The notes beneath the pieces were generated by a model that was not told the origin of the DNA, did no database searches, and was given only the letters and a program-made list of their open reading frames with translations. Shown piece by piece: positions 1 through 5,067 of a stretch of DNA of 8,974 bases. Source of the DNA: CAZVEV01 sp964625865 (lineage in GTDB: Bacteria; Planctomycetota; Phycisphaerae; SM23-33); assembly GCA_964625865.1 (NCBI GenBank), contig CAZVEV010000262.1:1-8974 (forward strand). Direction: 5' to 3'. Position numbers and translations under genes: made by a program. The first letter of the stretch is position 1. Every line of letters starts with the position of its first letter.

Positions 1-345
1 ACCCCATGCACGCAGCGTCCTCACCTGGTGGTCGACGTGCAGACCAGATGATAGATGGGCCCTCCGCACGAAGAAACGTCTACGGGGTATTCTACGGGCT
101 TGTCGCAGGGGGTCAGGGACGGTAGACTACGGGCATGTTGAGCACACGGATAGAACGCCGCCTTTCACTATTCCCATGCGTCCCGACAGAAGCGGTAACC
201 AAAACCGGTAACCAAACTGGTCGAATCGGGCGACTTCTCGGGTACGCATGGGTACGCATGGGTACGACATGAATATGTGCGTAATCTCAGTTAAGTTGCG
301 GAATTCTCGGGGGATAGTACGATAGAATGCAACTGTATAGCATTT
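1..345. other. Gene-free leading stretch with short repeats
   Basis: No convincing gene was found on either strand. One plus frame is open from the window edge to a stop at 207-209, but it is arginine- and tryptophan-rich with no recognisable motif. A 47-codon minus frame in the same area lacks a ribosome binding site. What can be seen are short repeats: CTACGGG at 80-86, 92-98 and 127-133, a duplicated CGGTAACCAAA, and a 10-bp tandem repeat listed separately. The last 50 bases before the tRNA are richer in A and T and probably hold its promoter. TAGAAT at 323-328 is a possible -10, but no -35 sits at a good distance from it. Confidence 0.5.
193..270. repeat. Two small direct-repeat clusters upstream of the tRNA
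   Basis: CGGTAACCAAA occurs at 193-203 and again at 206-216 (13-bp period). A second cluster at about 240-269 has two exact tandem copies of the 10-mer GGGTACGCAT followed by a diverged third copy, GGGTACGACA. The arrays are too short for CRISPR and encode nothing recognisable. They may be replication-slippage products or binding sites. The repeats are seen directly; any role is unknown. Confidence 0.6.
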
Positions 346-429
346 GGCCCGGTGGCGGAATTGGCAGACGCTGGGGACTTAAAATCCCTTGCCTTTCGGG
401 GCGTGCGGGTTCGAGTCCCGCTCGGGCCA
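346..429 (+). tRNA. tRNA-Leu (anticodon UAA)
   Basis: The complete cloverleaf can be folded by hand. The 7-bp acceptor pairs 346-352 with 422-428. The D stem is 355-357/369-371, with a GG in its loop. The anticodon stem is 373-377/385-389, with loop CTTAAAA and anticodon TAA at 380-382. The T stem is 405-409/417-421, with loop TTCGAGT. A long variable arm (390-404) containing a GCC/GGC stem marks a class II tRNA, and with the UAA anticodon this gives leucine. It reads TTA, and TTG by wobble. The discriminator is A429. The next bases are C-T-G, so CCA is not encoded and must be added by the CCA-adding enzyme. A hairpin terminator follows directly, so it is probably a single-tRNA transcript. 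Confidence 0.97.
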
Positions 430-431
430 CT

Positions 432-469
432 GCGGGCCGGTCTGGTGCAGGCCGGCCCGCCGGTGTTTT
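432..469 (+). terminator. Rho-independent terminator of the tRNA-Leu transcript
   Basis: GCGGGCCGG (432-440) pairs perfectly with CCGGCCCGC (452-460). The bases between can extend the stem inward (T441-G451, C442-G450, T443-A449, G444-C448), leaving a 3-base loop. A TTTT run at 466-469 follows within six bases. It starts two bases after the tRNA discriminator, as expected for a terminator that also leaves a short 3' trailer for processing. Confidence 0.8.
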
Positions 470-500
470 CCCCACGTCAGTTGAGCCCGCGGCGAGGCTG

Positions 501-529
501 TTGACATCACCCGGGGCCGCGCATAGGAT
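501..529 (+). promoter_or_regulatory. Sigma70-type promoter for trxA
   Basis: A perfect -35 box TTGACA (501-506) is followed by a 17-bp spacer and a -10 box TAGGAT (524-529). Transcription would start near 536, giving a 5' leader of about 45 bases with the trxA ribosome binding site. It lies just after the tRNA terminator, so trxA has its own transcription unit, which may include nnrE. Confidence 0.75.
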
Positions 530-579
530 GCGCTGAGACCGGGGGGTTGCAGGCATCATGGAACTGAAAGGATTTTGCC

Positions 580-909
580 ATGGCATCTGAAAACGTTCTG
601 GTACTGACTGATGACACCTTCGAGGCCGAAGTGCTCCAGTCCGACGTGCCGGTCCTGGTGGACTTCTGGGCCGACTACTGCGCTCCGTGCAAGATGATCG
701 CGCCGATGATAGACGAACTGGCTGACGAGTACGTGGGCAAGATGAAGGTGGGCAAGATCGACACGATGGAGAACAAGCAGGTGGGGATCACGTACGGCAT
801 CCAGGCGATCCCGACGCTGCTGCTGATCAAGGGCGGCGAGATGGTGGGCAAGTTCGTCGGCTTGCAGACCAAGAGCGATCTGAAGGCGGCGATCGACGCG
901 AGGATCTAG
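580..909 (+). CDS. trxA: Thioredoxin with a CAPC active site
   Basis: This is a small cytoplasmic dithiol oxidoreductase that reduces protein disulfides (for example in ribonucleotide reductase, methionine sulfoxide reductase and peroxiredoxins) and is recharged by thioredoxin reductase. At 109 aa it has the normal thioredoxin length and no signal peptide. Visible landmarks are the buried Asp and 'VDFWA' strand (residues 27-31), the redox pair C34-A-P-C37 followed by Lys, the cis-Pro in 'AIPT' (P78), and 'GG' before the last strand. The active site is CAPC instead of the usual WCGPC, and Tyr33 replaces the Trp that normally precedes the first Cys, so the redox potential may be shifted. The start is ATG 580, with GAAAGGA at 566-572 seven bases upstream. 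A strong promoter precedes it, and nnrE follows after 36 bp. Confidence 0.95.
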   Translation: MASENVLVLTDDTFEAEVLQSDVPVLVDFWADYCAPCKMIAPMIDELADEYVGKMKVGKIDTMENKQVGITYGIQAIPTLLLIKGGEMVGKFVGLQTKSDLKAAIDARI

Positions 910-945
910 CTCGTTGGCGGGGCTGGTGGCCCCCGGGACGCGCAC

Positions 946-1665
946 GTGAGCGATCAAGACGGACGACACGGCGGTGGGAGTCTCTCGCGCGAGCAGGTGC
1001 GCGAGATTGACCGTTTGGCCATCGAGGTCGCGGGCGTGCCCGGCGTGGTGCTGATGGAGAACGCCGGACGCAACGCCGCCGATGAAATCGAGACGTTCAT
1101 CCGTGCCCGGTCCGCGCGCGGGCCTGTGCGGGTGGCGGTGGTGGCCGGCGCGGGCAACAACGGGGGTGACGGATATGTCATCGCGCGCCACCTGTCGATG
1201 CGCGGCATGGAGGCGGCAGTGTTTCTCGTCTCGCCGGCAGAGAAGATCGCCGGCGATGCGCTGGTGAACCTGGAGATCCTTCGCAGGCTGGGCGGCCAGG
1301 TCCACGACTGTGCGGACGGCGATCCGGCGGACCTTGCCGACCGGCTGCGGGCCTTCGACGTGATCGTCGACGCGGTGGGGGGCACGGGGATTCGCGGGGC
1401 CCTGCGCGGGGTGCTGGCCGGCGTGGTCGAGGCGATCAACGCCGCCGGGCAGAGTGTCCCGGTTATCGCCGTGGACATTCCCACGGGCCTGGACTGCAAC
1501 ACGGGGCAGGTCCAGCAGTGCGCGGTTCGCGCGGAGATGACCGTGACGTTCGTCGCCCGCAAGACCGGCTTCGACGCGCCCGGGGCGTCGGACTGGACCG
1601 GCGAGGTCCGGGTGGTCGACATCGGCGTGCCGGCCGATCGTGTCGCGGCCCTTGGCGGCCGGTAG
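946..1665 (+). CDS. nnrE: NAD(P)H-hydrate epimerase (YjeF N-terminal domain type)
   Basis: The family epimerises the S and R forms of NAD(P)HX, the hydrated damaged forms of NADH and NADPH, so that the dehydratase NnrD can restore them. It is cytoplasmic. The Rossmann-like YjeF_N fold is indicated by 'SREQVREIDR' near the N-terminus (14-23), 'MENAGR' (37-42), the signature N-N-G-G-D-G at 71-76 in 'GAGNNGGDGY', 'DAVGGTG' (142-148), and 'VDIPTGLD' (176-183), which contains the conserved catalytic-region Asp. At 239 aa it is the single-domain form. The bacterial fusion with the C-terminal dehydratase is absent, and no NnrD lies in the window. The start is GTG 946. It is the only usable in-frame start before the conserved region, though its ribosome binding site is poor. 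It probably shares the trxA transcript (36-bp gap). Confidence 0.9.
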   Translation: MSDQDGRHGGGSLSREQVREIDRLAIEVAGVPGVVLMENAGRNAADEIETFIRARSARGPVRVAVVAGAGNNGGDGYVIARHLSMRGMEAAVFLVSPAEKIAGDALVNLEILRRLGGQVHDCADGDPADLADRLRAFDVIVDAVGGTGIRGALRGVLAGVVEAINAAGQSVPVIAVDIPTGLDCNTGQVQQCAVRAEMTVTFVARKTGFDAPGASDWTGEVRVVDIGVPADRVAALGGR

Positions 1666-1827
1666 CCGGTAATCGGTGTCCCGGTGTCACGTGCCGCTGT
1701 TCCCTACACCCTACATCCTCGCCAAGCGGGGTTTGCCTCAAGGGTCCGCCGCGGGGCGGTCGATAAGGGATAGGCCCGAGCGATGGATCGTCCGGGCGTG
1801 AACGATCTCACGGAAGGGAGAGAAGTC

Positions 1828-2010
1828 ATGTGTCCTCACGTGAACCAGGCCGACCCGCGCTGTGGGCGTCACCTGACGCTCGACGATCTGGCGTGGGCAT
1901 TCTCGCACTGTGTCGAGCGTCCCGCGAGTTGTCCGATCTACTGGGAAATTGCCGCCGATGAACGCACCGAACGCCAGGGCCGACCCGTCGGCTTCAGCGC
2001 TACCTGCTGA
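1828..2010 (+). CDS. Small four-cysteine protein overlapping xerD
   Basis: A 60-aa hypothetical protein of unknown function. It has a 'MCPH' start, four cysteines at 2, 12, 28 and 35, and histidines at 4, 15 and 27. The pattern C-x9-C-x15-C-x6-C could bind zinc or an Fe-S cluster, or form disulfides. The middle ('LTLDDLAWAF') looks helical, and 'CPIYWEI' follows the last Cys. No signal peptide or membrane segment is seen, so it is probably cytoplasmic. The start at ATG 1828 was chosen because GGAAGGGAG (1812-1820) lies seven bases upstream and the product begins at the first Cys. An upstream ATG at 1783 would add 15 residues but has a weaker ribosome binding site. Its last 53 bases overlap the start of xerD in another frame, which suggests coupled expression. 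From memory, small proteins of similar pattern are annotated as hypothetical in several bacteria; this was not checked. Confidence 0.7.
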   Translation: MCPHVNQADPRCGRHLTLDDLAWAFSHCVERPASCPIYWEIAADERTERQGRPVGFSATC

Positions 2011-2902
2011 GAGCCTGCACCACCTCCGGGCGTTCCTGGACTACATCCAGGTCGAGTGCGGTCTTTCGGTCAACACGCGGAAGGCCTACCAGGTCGATCT
2101 GCGACATTTCCTCAGCGAGGTCTCTGACCAGGGCGTCAGTGCCCTGTCGGACCTCTCGCCGCGTCACATCGAGGCGTTTGTCCGTTCGGCGCGTGAGGGA
2201 GGGCTGTCTGCGGCAACGGTGGCCCGCCGGCTGGCGGCGGTGCGGATGTTCTGCCGCTACCTCGTTCTCGAGCGGGTGGCCAGGCTCGACGTGTCGGCGG
2301 GCATCGACTCGCCGAAGACATGGCATCGCCTGCCGAGCGTCCTGAGCGACCGGACGGTTCAGGGCCTGCTCGAGACGCCGTGTGACCAGACGGACGCTCA
2401 CGCGGCCCGCGATCGGGCCATCCTGACGCTGCTGTATGCCACGGGCATCCGGGCAAGCGAGTTGGCGGGCCTGACCCTCGGCGACATCAACGCGAATCTT
2501 GGTGTGATTCGGGTGTTGGGCAAGGGCAGCAAGGAGCGGATCGTTCCGGCCGCGGCCCAGGGGCTGGAACTGGTGGAAGCGTACGTGGCAGGGGCCCGTC
2601 GCGACGTGATTCGGGACCCGTCTGTTGCCGCGGTCTTCCTTTCACGCAACGGCAGGGCACTTAGTCGGCAGGACGTCTACCGGATCGTGGGCAAATACGT
2701 CGTCCGCGTCGCGCCGGGCAGGGGCGTCTCGCCGCACACGCTTCGCCATTGCTTCGCCACGCAACTGCTCTCCCACGGGGCCGACCTTCGTAGCGTCCAG
2801 GAGATGCTCGGCCACGCAGACATTGCCACCACGCAGATCTATACCCACGTAGACGCCAATCGCCTGAAGACCATCCATAAGCGGTTTCACCCCCGGGGGT
2901 AA
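1958..2902 (+). CDS. xerD: Tyrosine recombinase XerD/XerC family
   Basis: A site-specific recombinase that, with a partner Xer protein at dif, resolves chromosome dimers through a 3'-phosphotyrosine intermediate. At 314 aa it has the usual Xer length. An N-terminal SAM-like core-binding domain (about 20-105) contains 'LDYIQVECGLS' and 'TRKAYQVDL'. The catalytic domain has all expected residues: R165 in 'GIRASEL', K189 in 'GKGSKER', H260-x-x-R263 in 'HTLRH', H286 in 'LGHAD' and the nucleophile Y295 in 'TTQIYTH'. The tail 'RLKTIHKRFHPRG' resembles XerD more than XerC. The start at ATG 1958 has GGGAAA at 1943-1948 nine bases upstream. A GTG at 1910 would add 16 residues unlike the family. Its first 53 bases overlap the small Cys-rich gene. 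There is no phage context, so a housekeeping role is likely. The XerC/XerD choice is less sure than the family. Confidence 0.9.
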   Translation: MNAPNARADPSASALPAESLHHLRAFLDYIQVECGLSVNTRKAYQVDLRHFLSEVSDQGVSALSDLSPRHIEAFVRSAREGGLSAATVARRLAAVRMFCRYLVLERVARLDVSAGIDSPKTWHRLPSVLSDRTVQGLLETPCDQTDAHAARDRAILTLLYATGIRASELAGLTLGDINANLGVIRVLGKGSKERIVPAAAQGLELVEAYVAGARRDVIRDPSVAAVFLSRNGRALSRQDVYRIVGKYVVRVAPGRGVSPHTLRHCFATQLLSHGADLRSVQEMLGHADIATTQIYTHVDANRLKTIHKRFHPRG

Positions 2903-2971
2903 CGGCGCCTATGGTGGAGGCAGACCCCTTCGCGGCGCACACTGCACCGAGCGGCGGAATTGCACCGCGAT

Positions 2972-3000
2972 TGCTCCGGCCGTGGCATTCGGCAGGAGCA
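2972..3000. terminator. Possible bidirectional terminator hairpin between xerD and the HicB gene
   Basis: TGCTCC (2972-2977) pairs with GGAGCA (2995-3000). Inside it, GCCG (2979-2982) pairs with CGGC (2990-2993) around a 7-base loop, with one G/A mismatch between the two stems. It lies in the 104-bp gap between two convergent genes, where a shared terminator is expected. There is no T-run on either side, so it is not a classical intrinsic terminator. Confidence 0.4.
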
Positions 3001-3006
3001 GCGGCC

Positions 3007-3204
3007 TCAGACCTCGACGACCTCTTCGACGACGTTCTCAGGAACGAAGTTACTTACCGCGGCGATATACCCGCGAATCGCGTCATCAAGCGCTCTTCGG
3101 GCCTCTTCGGCCGTGCCGCCTCGGCTGGTGCAGCCGGGCAAGGACGGGCACGATGCAACGAAGCCGCCCCGTTGGTCCTGGTGTATACGAACACAGAGCT
3201 TCAT
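3007..3204 (-). CDS. HicB-like antitoxin, short solitary form
   Basis: A 65-aa protein of the HicB-like (UPF0150) fold. In complete HicAB systems this domain neutralises the HicA mRNA interferase. The family pattern is clear: 'CVRIHQDQRGGFVASCPSLPGC' as a beta hairpin (written here only as a guide, about residues 4-25), then a turn and 'TAEEARRALDDAIRGYI', the amphipathic helix. The protein ends soon after this, so the C-terminal DNA-binding domain of longer HicB proteins is missing. No HicA-like ORF (about 60 aa with a conserved His) lies on either side, so it is an orphan here. The start at ATG 3204 follows GGGGAGGTG on the minus strand, about seven bases upstream; a longer frame begins at 3231. 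It has its own promoter and is convergent with xerD. Solitary HicB-like proteins are common and may not act as antitoxins. Confidence 0.8.
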   Translation of the reverse strand: MKLCVRIHQDQRGGFVASCPSLPGCTSRGGTAEEARRALDDAIRGYIAAVSNFVPENVVEEVVEV

Positions 3205-3250
3205 GTCCACACCTCCCCACCCTACAGCCACACTGAACCCCTGTTACTCA

Positions 3251-3279
3251 ATTGTAGGCCGCTCCGCGCCGGAGAACAA
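3251..3279 (-). promoter_or_regulatory. Promoter of the HicB-like gene with a palindrome in its spacer
   Basis: On the minus strand, TTGTTC (3279 down to 3274) and TACAAT (3256 down to 3251) are 17 bp apart. The -10 is good and the -35 matches only in its first three bases. Transcription would start near 3244, about 40 bases before the gene. The spacer and the edge of the -35 contain CTCCG-cgc-CGGAG (3262-3274), a perfect 5-bp dyad that could be an operator. Confidence 0.5.
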
Positions 3280-3288
3280 CTTCCGACA

Positions 3289-3300
3289 GACATTCATGTC
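3289..3300. promoter_or_regulatory. Perfect dyad GACATTCATGTC in the divergent intergenic region
   Basis: GACAT and ATGTC flank a 2-base centre (TC). The site lies between the HicB-like gene promoter and the fmdB promoter, about 10 bp beyond the -35 of the former and about 20 bp upstream of the -35 of the latter. The position would suit a regulator acting on both divergent units. The regulator is unknown, and a 12-bp dyad can occur by chance. Confidence 0.35.
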
Positions 3301-3318
3301 CGGCCGTTGCGTATGTGC

Positions 3319-3348
3319 TTGTCGCGGGCGGTGGCGGGACGGTATACT
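3319..3348 (+). promoter_or_regulatory. Sigma70-type promoter for the FmdB-family gene
   Basis: TTGTCG (3319-3324), an 18-bp spacer and TATACT (3343-3348) form a good promoter. The start of transcription would fall near 3355, about 48 bases upstream of the gene. Confidence 0.65.
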
Positions 3349-3354
3349 TACATA

Positions 3355-3379
3355 AGCGGACCGCAGGTTGGCGGCCGCT
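3355..3379 (+). other. 5'-terminal stem-loop of the fmdB transcript
   Basis: AGCGG (3355-3359) pairs with CCGCT (3375-3379), and after one bulged A (3360) CCGC (3361-3364) pairs with GCGG (3371-3374) around the loop AGGTTG. The predicted transcription start from the TATACT box is at about 3355, so the hairpin would form the very 5' end of the mRNA. Such stem-loops can protect mRNA from 5'-dependent decay. The structure is seen; the role is inferred. Confidence 0.5.
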
Positions 3380-3402
3380 GAAGTTGAAAGAAAGGCCGCT
3401 CA

Positions 3403-3642
3403 ATGCCCATATATGAGTATCGTTGTGACCAGTGCGGCAACTGTTTCGAGGTGCTGGTCAGTTCGTCGAGCGCGAAAGCGTCGTGTCCGCAGTGTGCATC
3501 GCGCAAGACCGAGCGTCTGATCTCGACGTTTGCCGCACACGGCGGGTCGTCGCCCTCGCCGTGCGACTCGGCGGGCGTCTGTCCGGCTGGTGGGGCCCTG
3601 CCTGCCGGCGGCTGTGCGACGGGCGGGTGCCCGTTTTCGTAG
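3403..3642 (+). CDS. FmdB-family zinc-ribbon regulatory protein
   Basis: A 79-aa small cytoplasmic protein of the FmdB/CxxC zinc-ribbon family, named for a protein in the formamidase/amidase locus of Methylophilus; its molecular role is poorly known. It starts with the hallmark 'MPIYEYRC'. Two CxxC knuckles, C8-x-x-C11 and C28-x-x-C31, form the zinc site, and 'ERLIST' follows as usual. The tail is rich in Gly, Ala and Ser with four more cysteines (54, 60, 71, 76), ending in 'GGCPFS', a common style of tail in the family. The start at ATG 3403 has GAAAGAAAGG (3386-3395) seven bases upstream. It has its own promoter and 5' hairpin and is divergent from the HicB-like gene. The next gene has a separate promoter, so it is probably monocistronic. 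Confidence 0.88.
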   Translation: MPIYEYRCDQCGNCFEVLVSSSSAKASCPQCASRKTERLISTFAAHGGSSPSPCDSAGVCPAGGALPAGGCATGGCPFS

Positions 3643-3696
3643 GTTTGCCGGTGCGGTGGGCTTGCGCGACCTGGAGCGATGGATCGCAGAAAAGTC

Positions 3697-3725
3697 GGCC
3701 GGAACGGCCCTGCGCGTGGTATACT
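3697..3725 (+). promoter_or_regulatory. Extended -10 promoter for the TPR-peptidase pair
   Basis: TGG directly precedes TATACT (3720-3725), an extended -10 element. No -35 consensus is present at 17 or 18 bp. Instead a small perfect hairpin, GGCCG-gaa-CGGCC (3697-3709), occupies that place. The start would be near 3732, about 60 bases before ATG 3793. Confidence 0.5.
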
Positions 3726-3792
3726 GTCGAGACCTTGAGTGTTCGGGTCCGACCGGTTGCGGCGGGGTGTTTCCGGCGATAGAGAAGGCAAC

Positions 3793-5067
3793 ATGACACG
3801 GACGATCGCAGTAATATGCCTTGTTGCTTCGTTGGCGGCTTCGGCGCCGGGCGACCGCCTGGAACTGCTCGACGCGAGGACGTTCGAGGGGCAGGTCACC
3901 GTTGACGGGGACACCGTCACCATCAAGATGACGTACGGAACACTCCGGTTTGCACAGCGCGACGTGGCGCGAATCATCTACATGGACACGCCGGAGGAGA
4001 CGCTGGCCAAGAAGATGCTCGCCGTCTCGCCCACCGATGCCAACGCGCTGTTCACGGTCGCCAAGTGGGCCATTGACAACGGTCTGGACCGTCAGGCCAA
4101 GGGCGTCCTGACGAAGGTCATCGCTCTGGACGCCGATCATGCCGAGGCGCGACGCTACCTGCTGCAGGCGCGGATCGATGGCAAGTGGCAGTCCTATGCC
4201 GACGCACTGGAACTGGTGCGGGGCAAGCTGCAGGCCCAGAGGCACCAGGACGTGCTGAGCAAGGTCCTGCCGGCCCTGAAGGACCTTCCGTTGTCGGCGG
4301 CCCAGCGTACGGTGGTGGCCGAGCTTCGCGCTCGTGCGCAACTGCAGGCGGGGCGTTTCACCGATGCGAGGGCAACGTTCTCCAGCCTGGCCGAGCGAGC
4401 GGGGGGAGATGCGGCAGTCAAGTACGGGGCCATTGCGGGCATTCTGACCGAATACGCCGACGGGATGTATCTGGTCGGCGGGGTGTATCCGCCGCAGGCC
4501 GGGCTGGTGCGTCCGAAGGGGCAGGTCCTGGAGCGCGGGCCGGCCTCCCTGCGACGGGAGATCGTGCTTGACGCGGCCCTTCACGACGTGGCCAGAACAA
4601 CGGCACTGGACGCGGGCAAGAAGCTGCTGGCCGAGGCGCGAAAGCTCGAGCCGACGGATCCGGATACGGCCCGGACGAAATACGCCCTGGCCACCCGCTG
4701 CTTCCAGCGGGCTGACGCGATTGTCATGGGAACGCGAACTCCGGGAATTGCAAAGACCTACCACGTCGAAGTCGCGCGGTGTCGGATTCGCGCGATCAGG
4801 GCAATTGTCGAGGCTGACGCGGGGAAATATGAGAAAATAGTGGCCACCCTCGGGGCGGCAGAGATGTCGGATAAAGAGTACCGTACCATCGTGTTACGAA
4901 TGATGCATCATCTGGGCAATGCCCAGGACGGGCTCAGAGAGGTTTTAACACTTGCCAAACCCTACCCTCGTGAGTTAATATTAGAAATTAAATGGGCCGA
5001 AGTGGACCTGAAGAAGATAGACAGTACGCGCAAAGCATTGGCCGGTGAGTTGGACAATGGCAAGTAA
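3793..5067 (+). CDS. Secreted TPR-repeat protein with N-terminal beta-barrel-like domain
   Basis: A 424-aa exported protein of unknown function. An N-terminal signal peptide (residues 1-18, 'AVICLVASLAASA' core) is followed by a short beta-rich segment (about 21-64: 'LELLDARTFEGQV', then 'YGTLRFAQRDVARI'), like the small SH3/Lsm-like domain seen at the start of many planctomycete exported proteins. Next comes a TPR-like pair (about 66-130) with 'ALDADHAEARRYL', ending in the linker 'DGKW' (129-132). The remaining 290 residues are mostly helical and are probably further TPR-like repeats. No catalytic motif is seen. The start at ATG 3793 was preferred over GTG 3739 because it gives a clean signal peptide and has AGAAGG (3783-3788) just upstream. 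Its stop overlaps the start of the metallopeptidase gene, so the two probably act together as scaffold and enzyme. Its 3' end has unusual TTA codons. Confidence 0.75.
   Translation: MTRTIAVICLVASLAASAPGDRLELLDARTFEGQVTVDGDTVTIKMTYGTLRFAQRDVARIIYMDTPEETLAKKMLAVSPTDANALFTVAKWAIDNGLDRQAKGVLTKVIALDADHAEARRYLLQARIDGKWQSYADALELVRGKLQAQRHQDVLSKVLPALKDLPLSAAQRTVVAELRARAQLQAGRFTDARATFSSLAERAGGDAAVKYGAIAGILTEYADGMYLVGGVYPPQAGLVRPKGQVLERGPASLRREIVLDAALHDVARTTALDAGKKLLAEARKLEPTDPDTARTKYALATRCFQRADAIVMGTRTPGIAKTYHVEVARCRIRAIRAIVEADAGKYEKIVATLGAAEMSDKEYRTIVLRMMHHLGNAQDGLREVLTLAKPYPRELILEIKWAEVDLKKIDSTRKALAGELDNGK

Noticed and set aside
2..209. A plus frame open from the window edge to a stop at 207-209
   Set aside because: It could be the tail of a gene cut by the window edge, but the composition is Arg- and Trp-rich, no family motif is seen, and open frames of this length are common in GC-rich DNA.
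240..269. Possible CRISPR-like repeat
   Set aside because: The units are only 10 bp and directly adjacent, without spacers.
327..536. A 69-codon plus frame running through the tRNA region
   Set aside because: It is a translation of the tRNA-Leu gene and its terminator. The peptide with 'GGIGRR' and 'RAGSSPARA' is a well-known artefact of tRNA-Leu sequences.
556..1622. Minus-strand frames opposite trxA and nnrE
   Set aside because: trxA and nnrE are recognised families in the plus frame. The antisense products are His/Arg/Ser-rich without motifs or ribosome binding sites.
1958..2902. Phage or integron integrase instead of a housekeeping Xer protein
   Set aside because: Length, tail sequence and lack of any phage or cassette genes fit XerD. 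The tRNA gene is 1.5 kb away, and I noticed no repeated tRNA 3' end (att site) nearby.
3400..4764. A 454-codon open frame on the minus strand
   Set aside because: It lies opposite the FmdB gene and the TPR gene, both of which have ribosome binding sites and recognisable domains. Its product is Arg/Gly/Pro-rich and has no motif. Long antisense frames are expected at this GC content.
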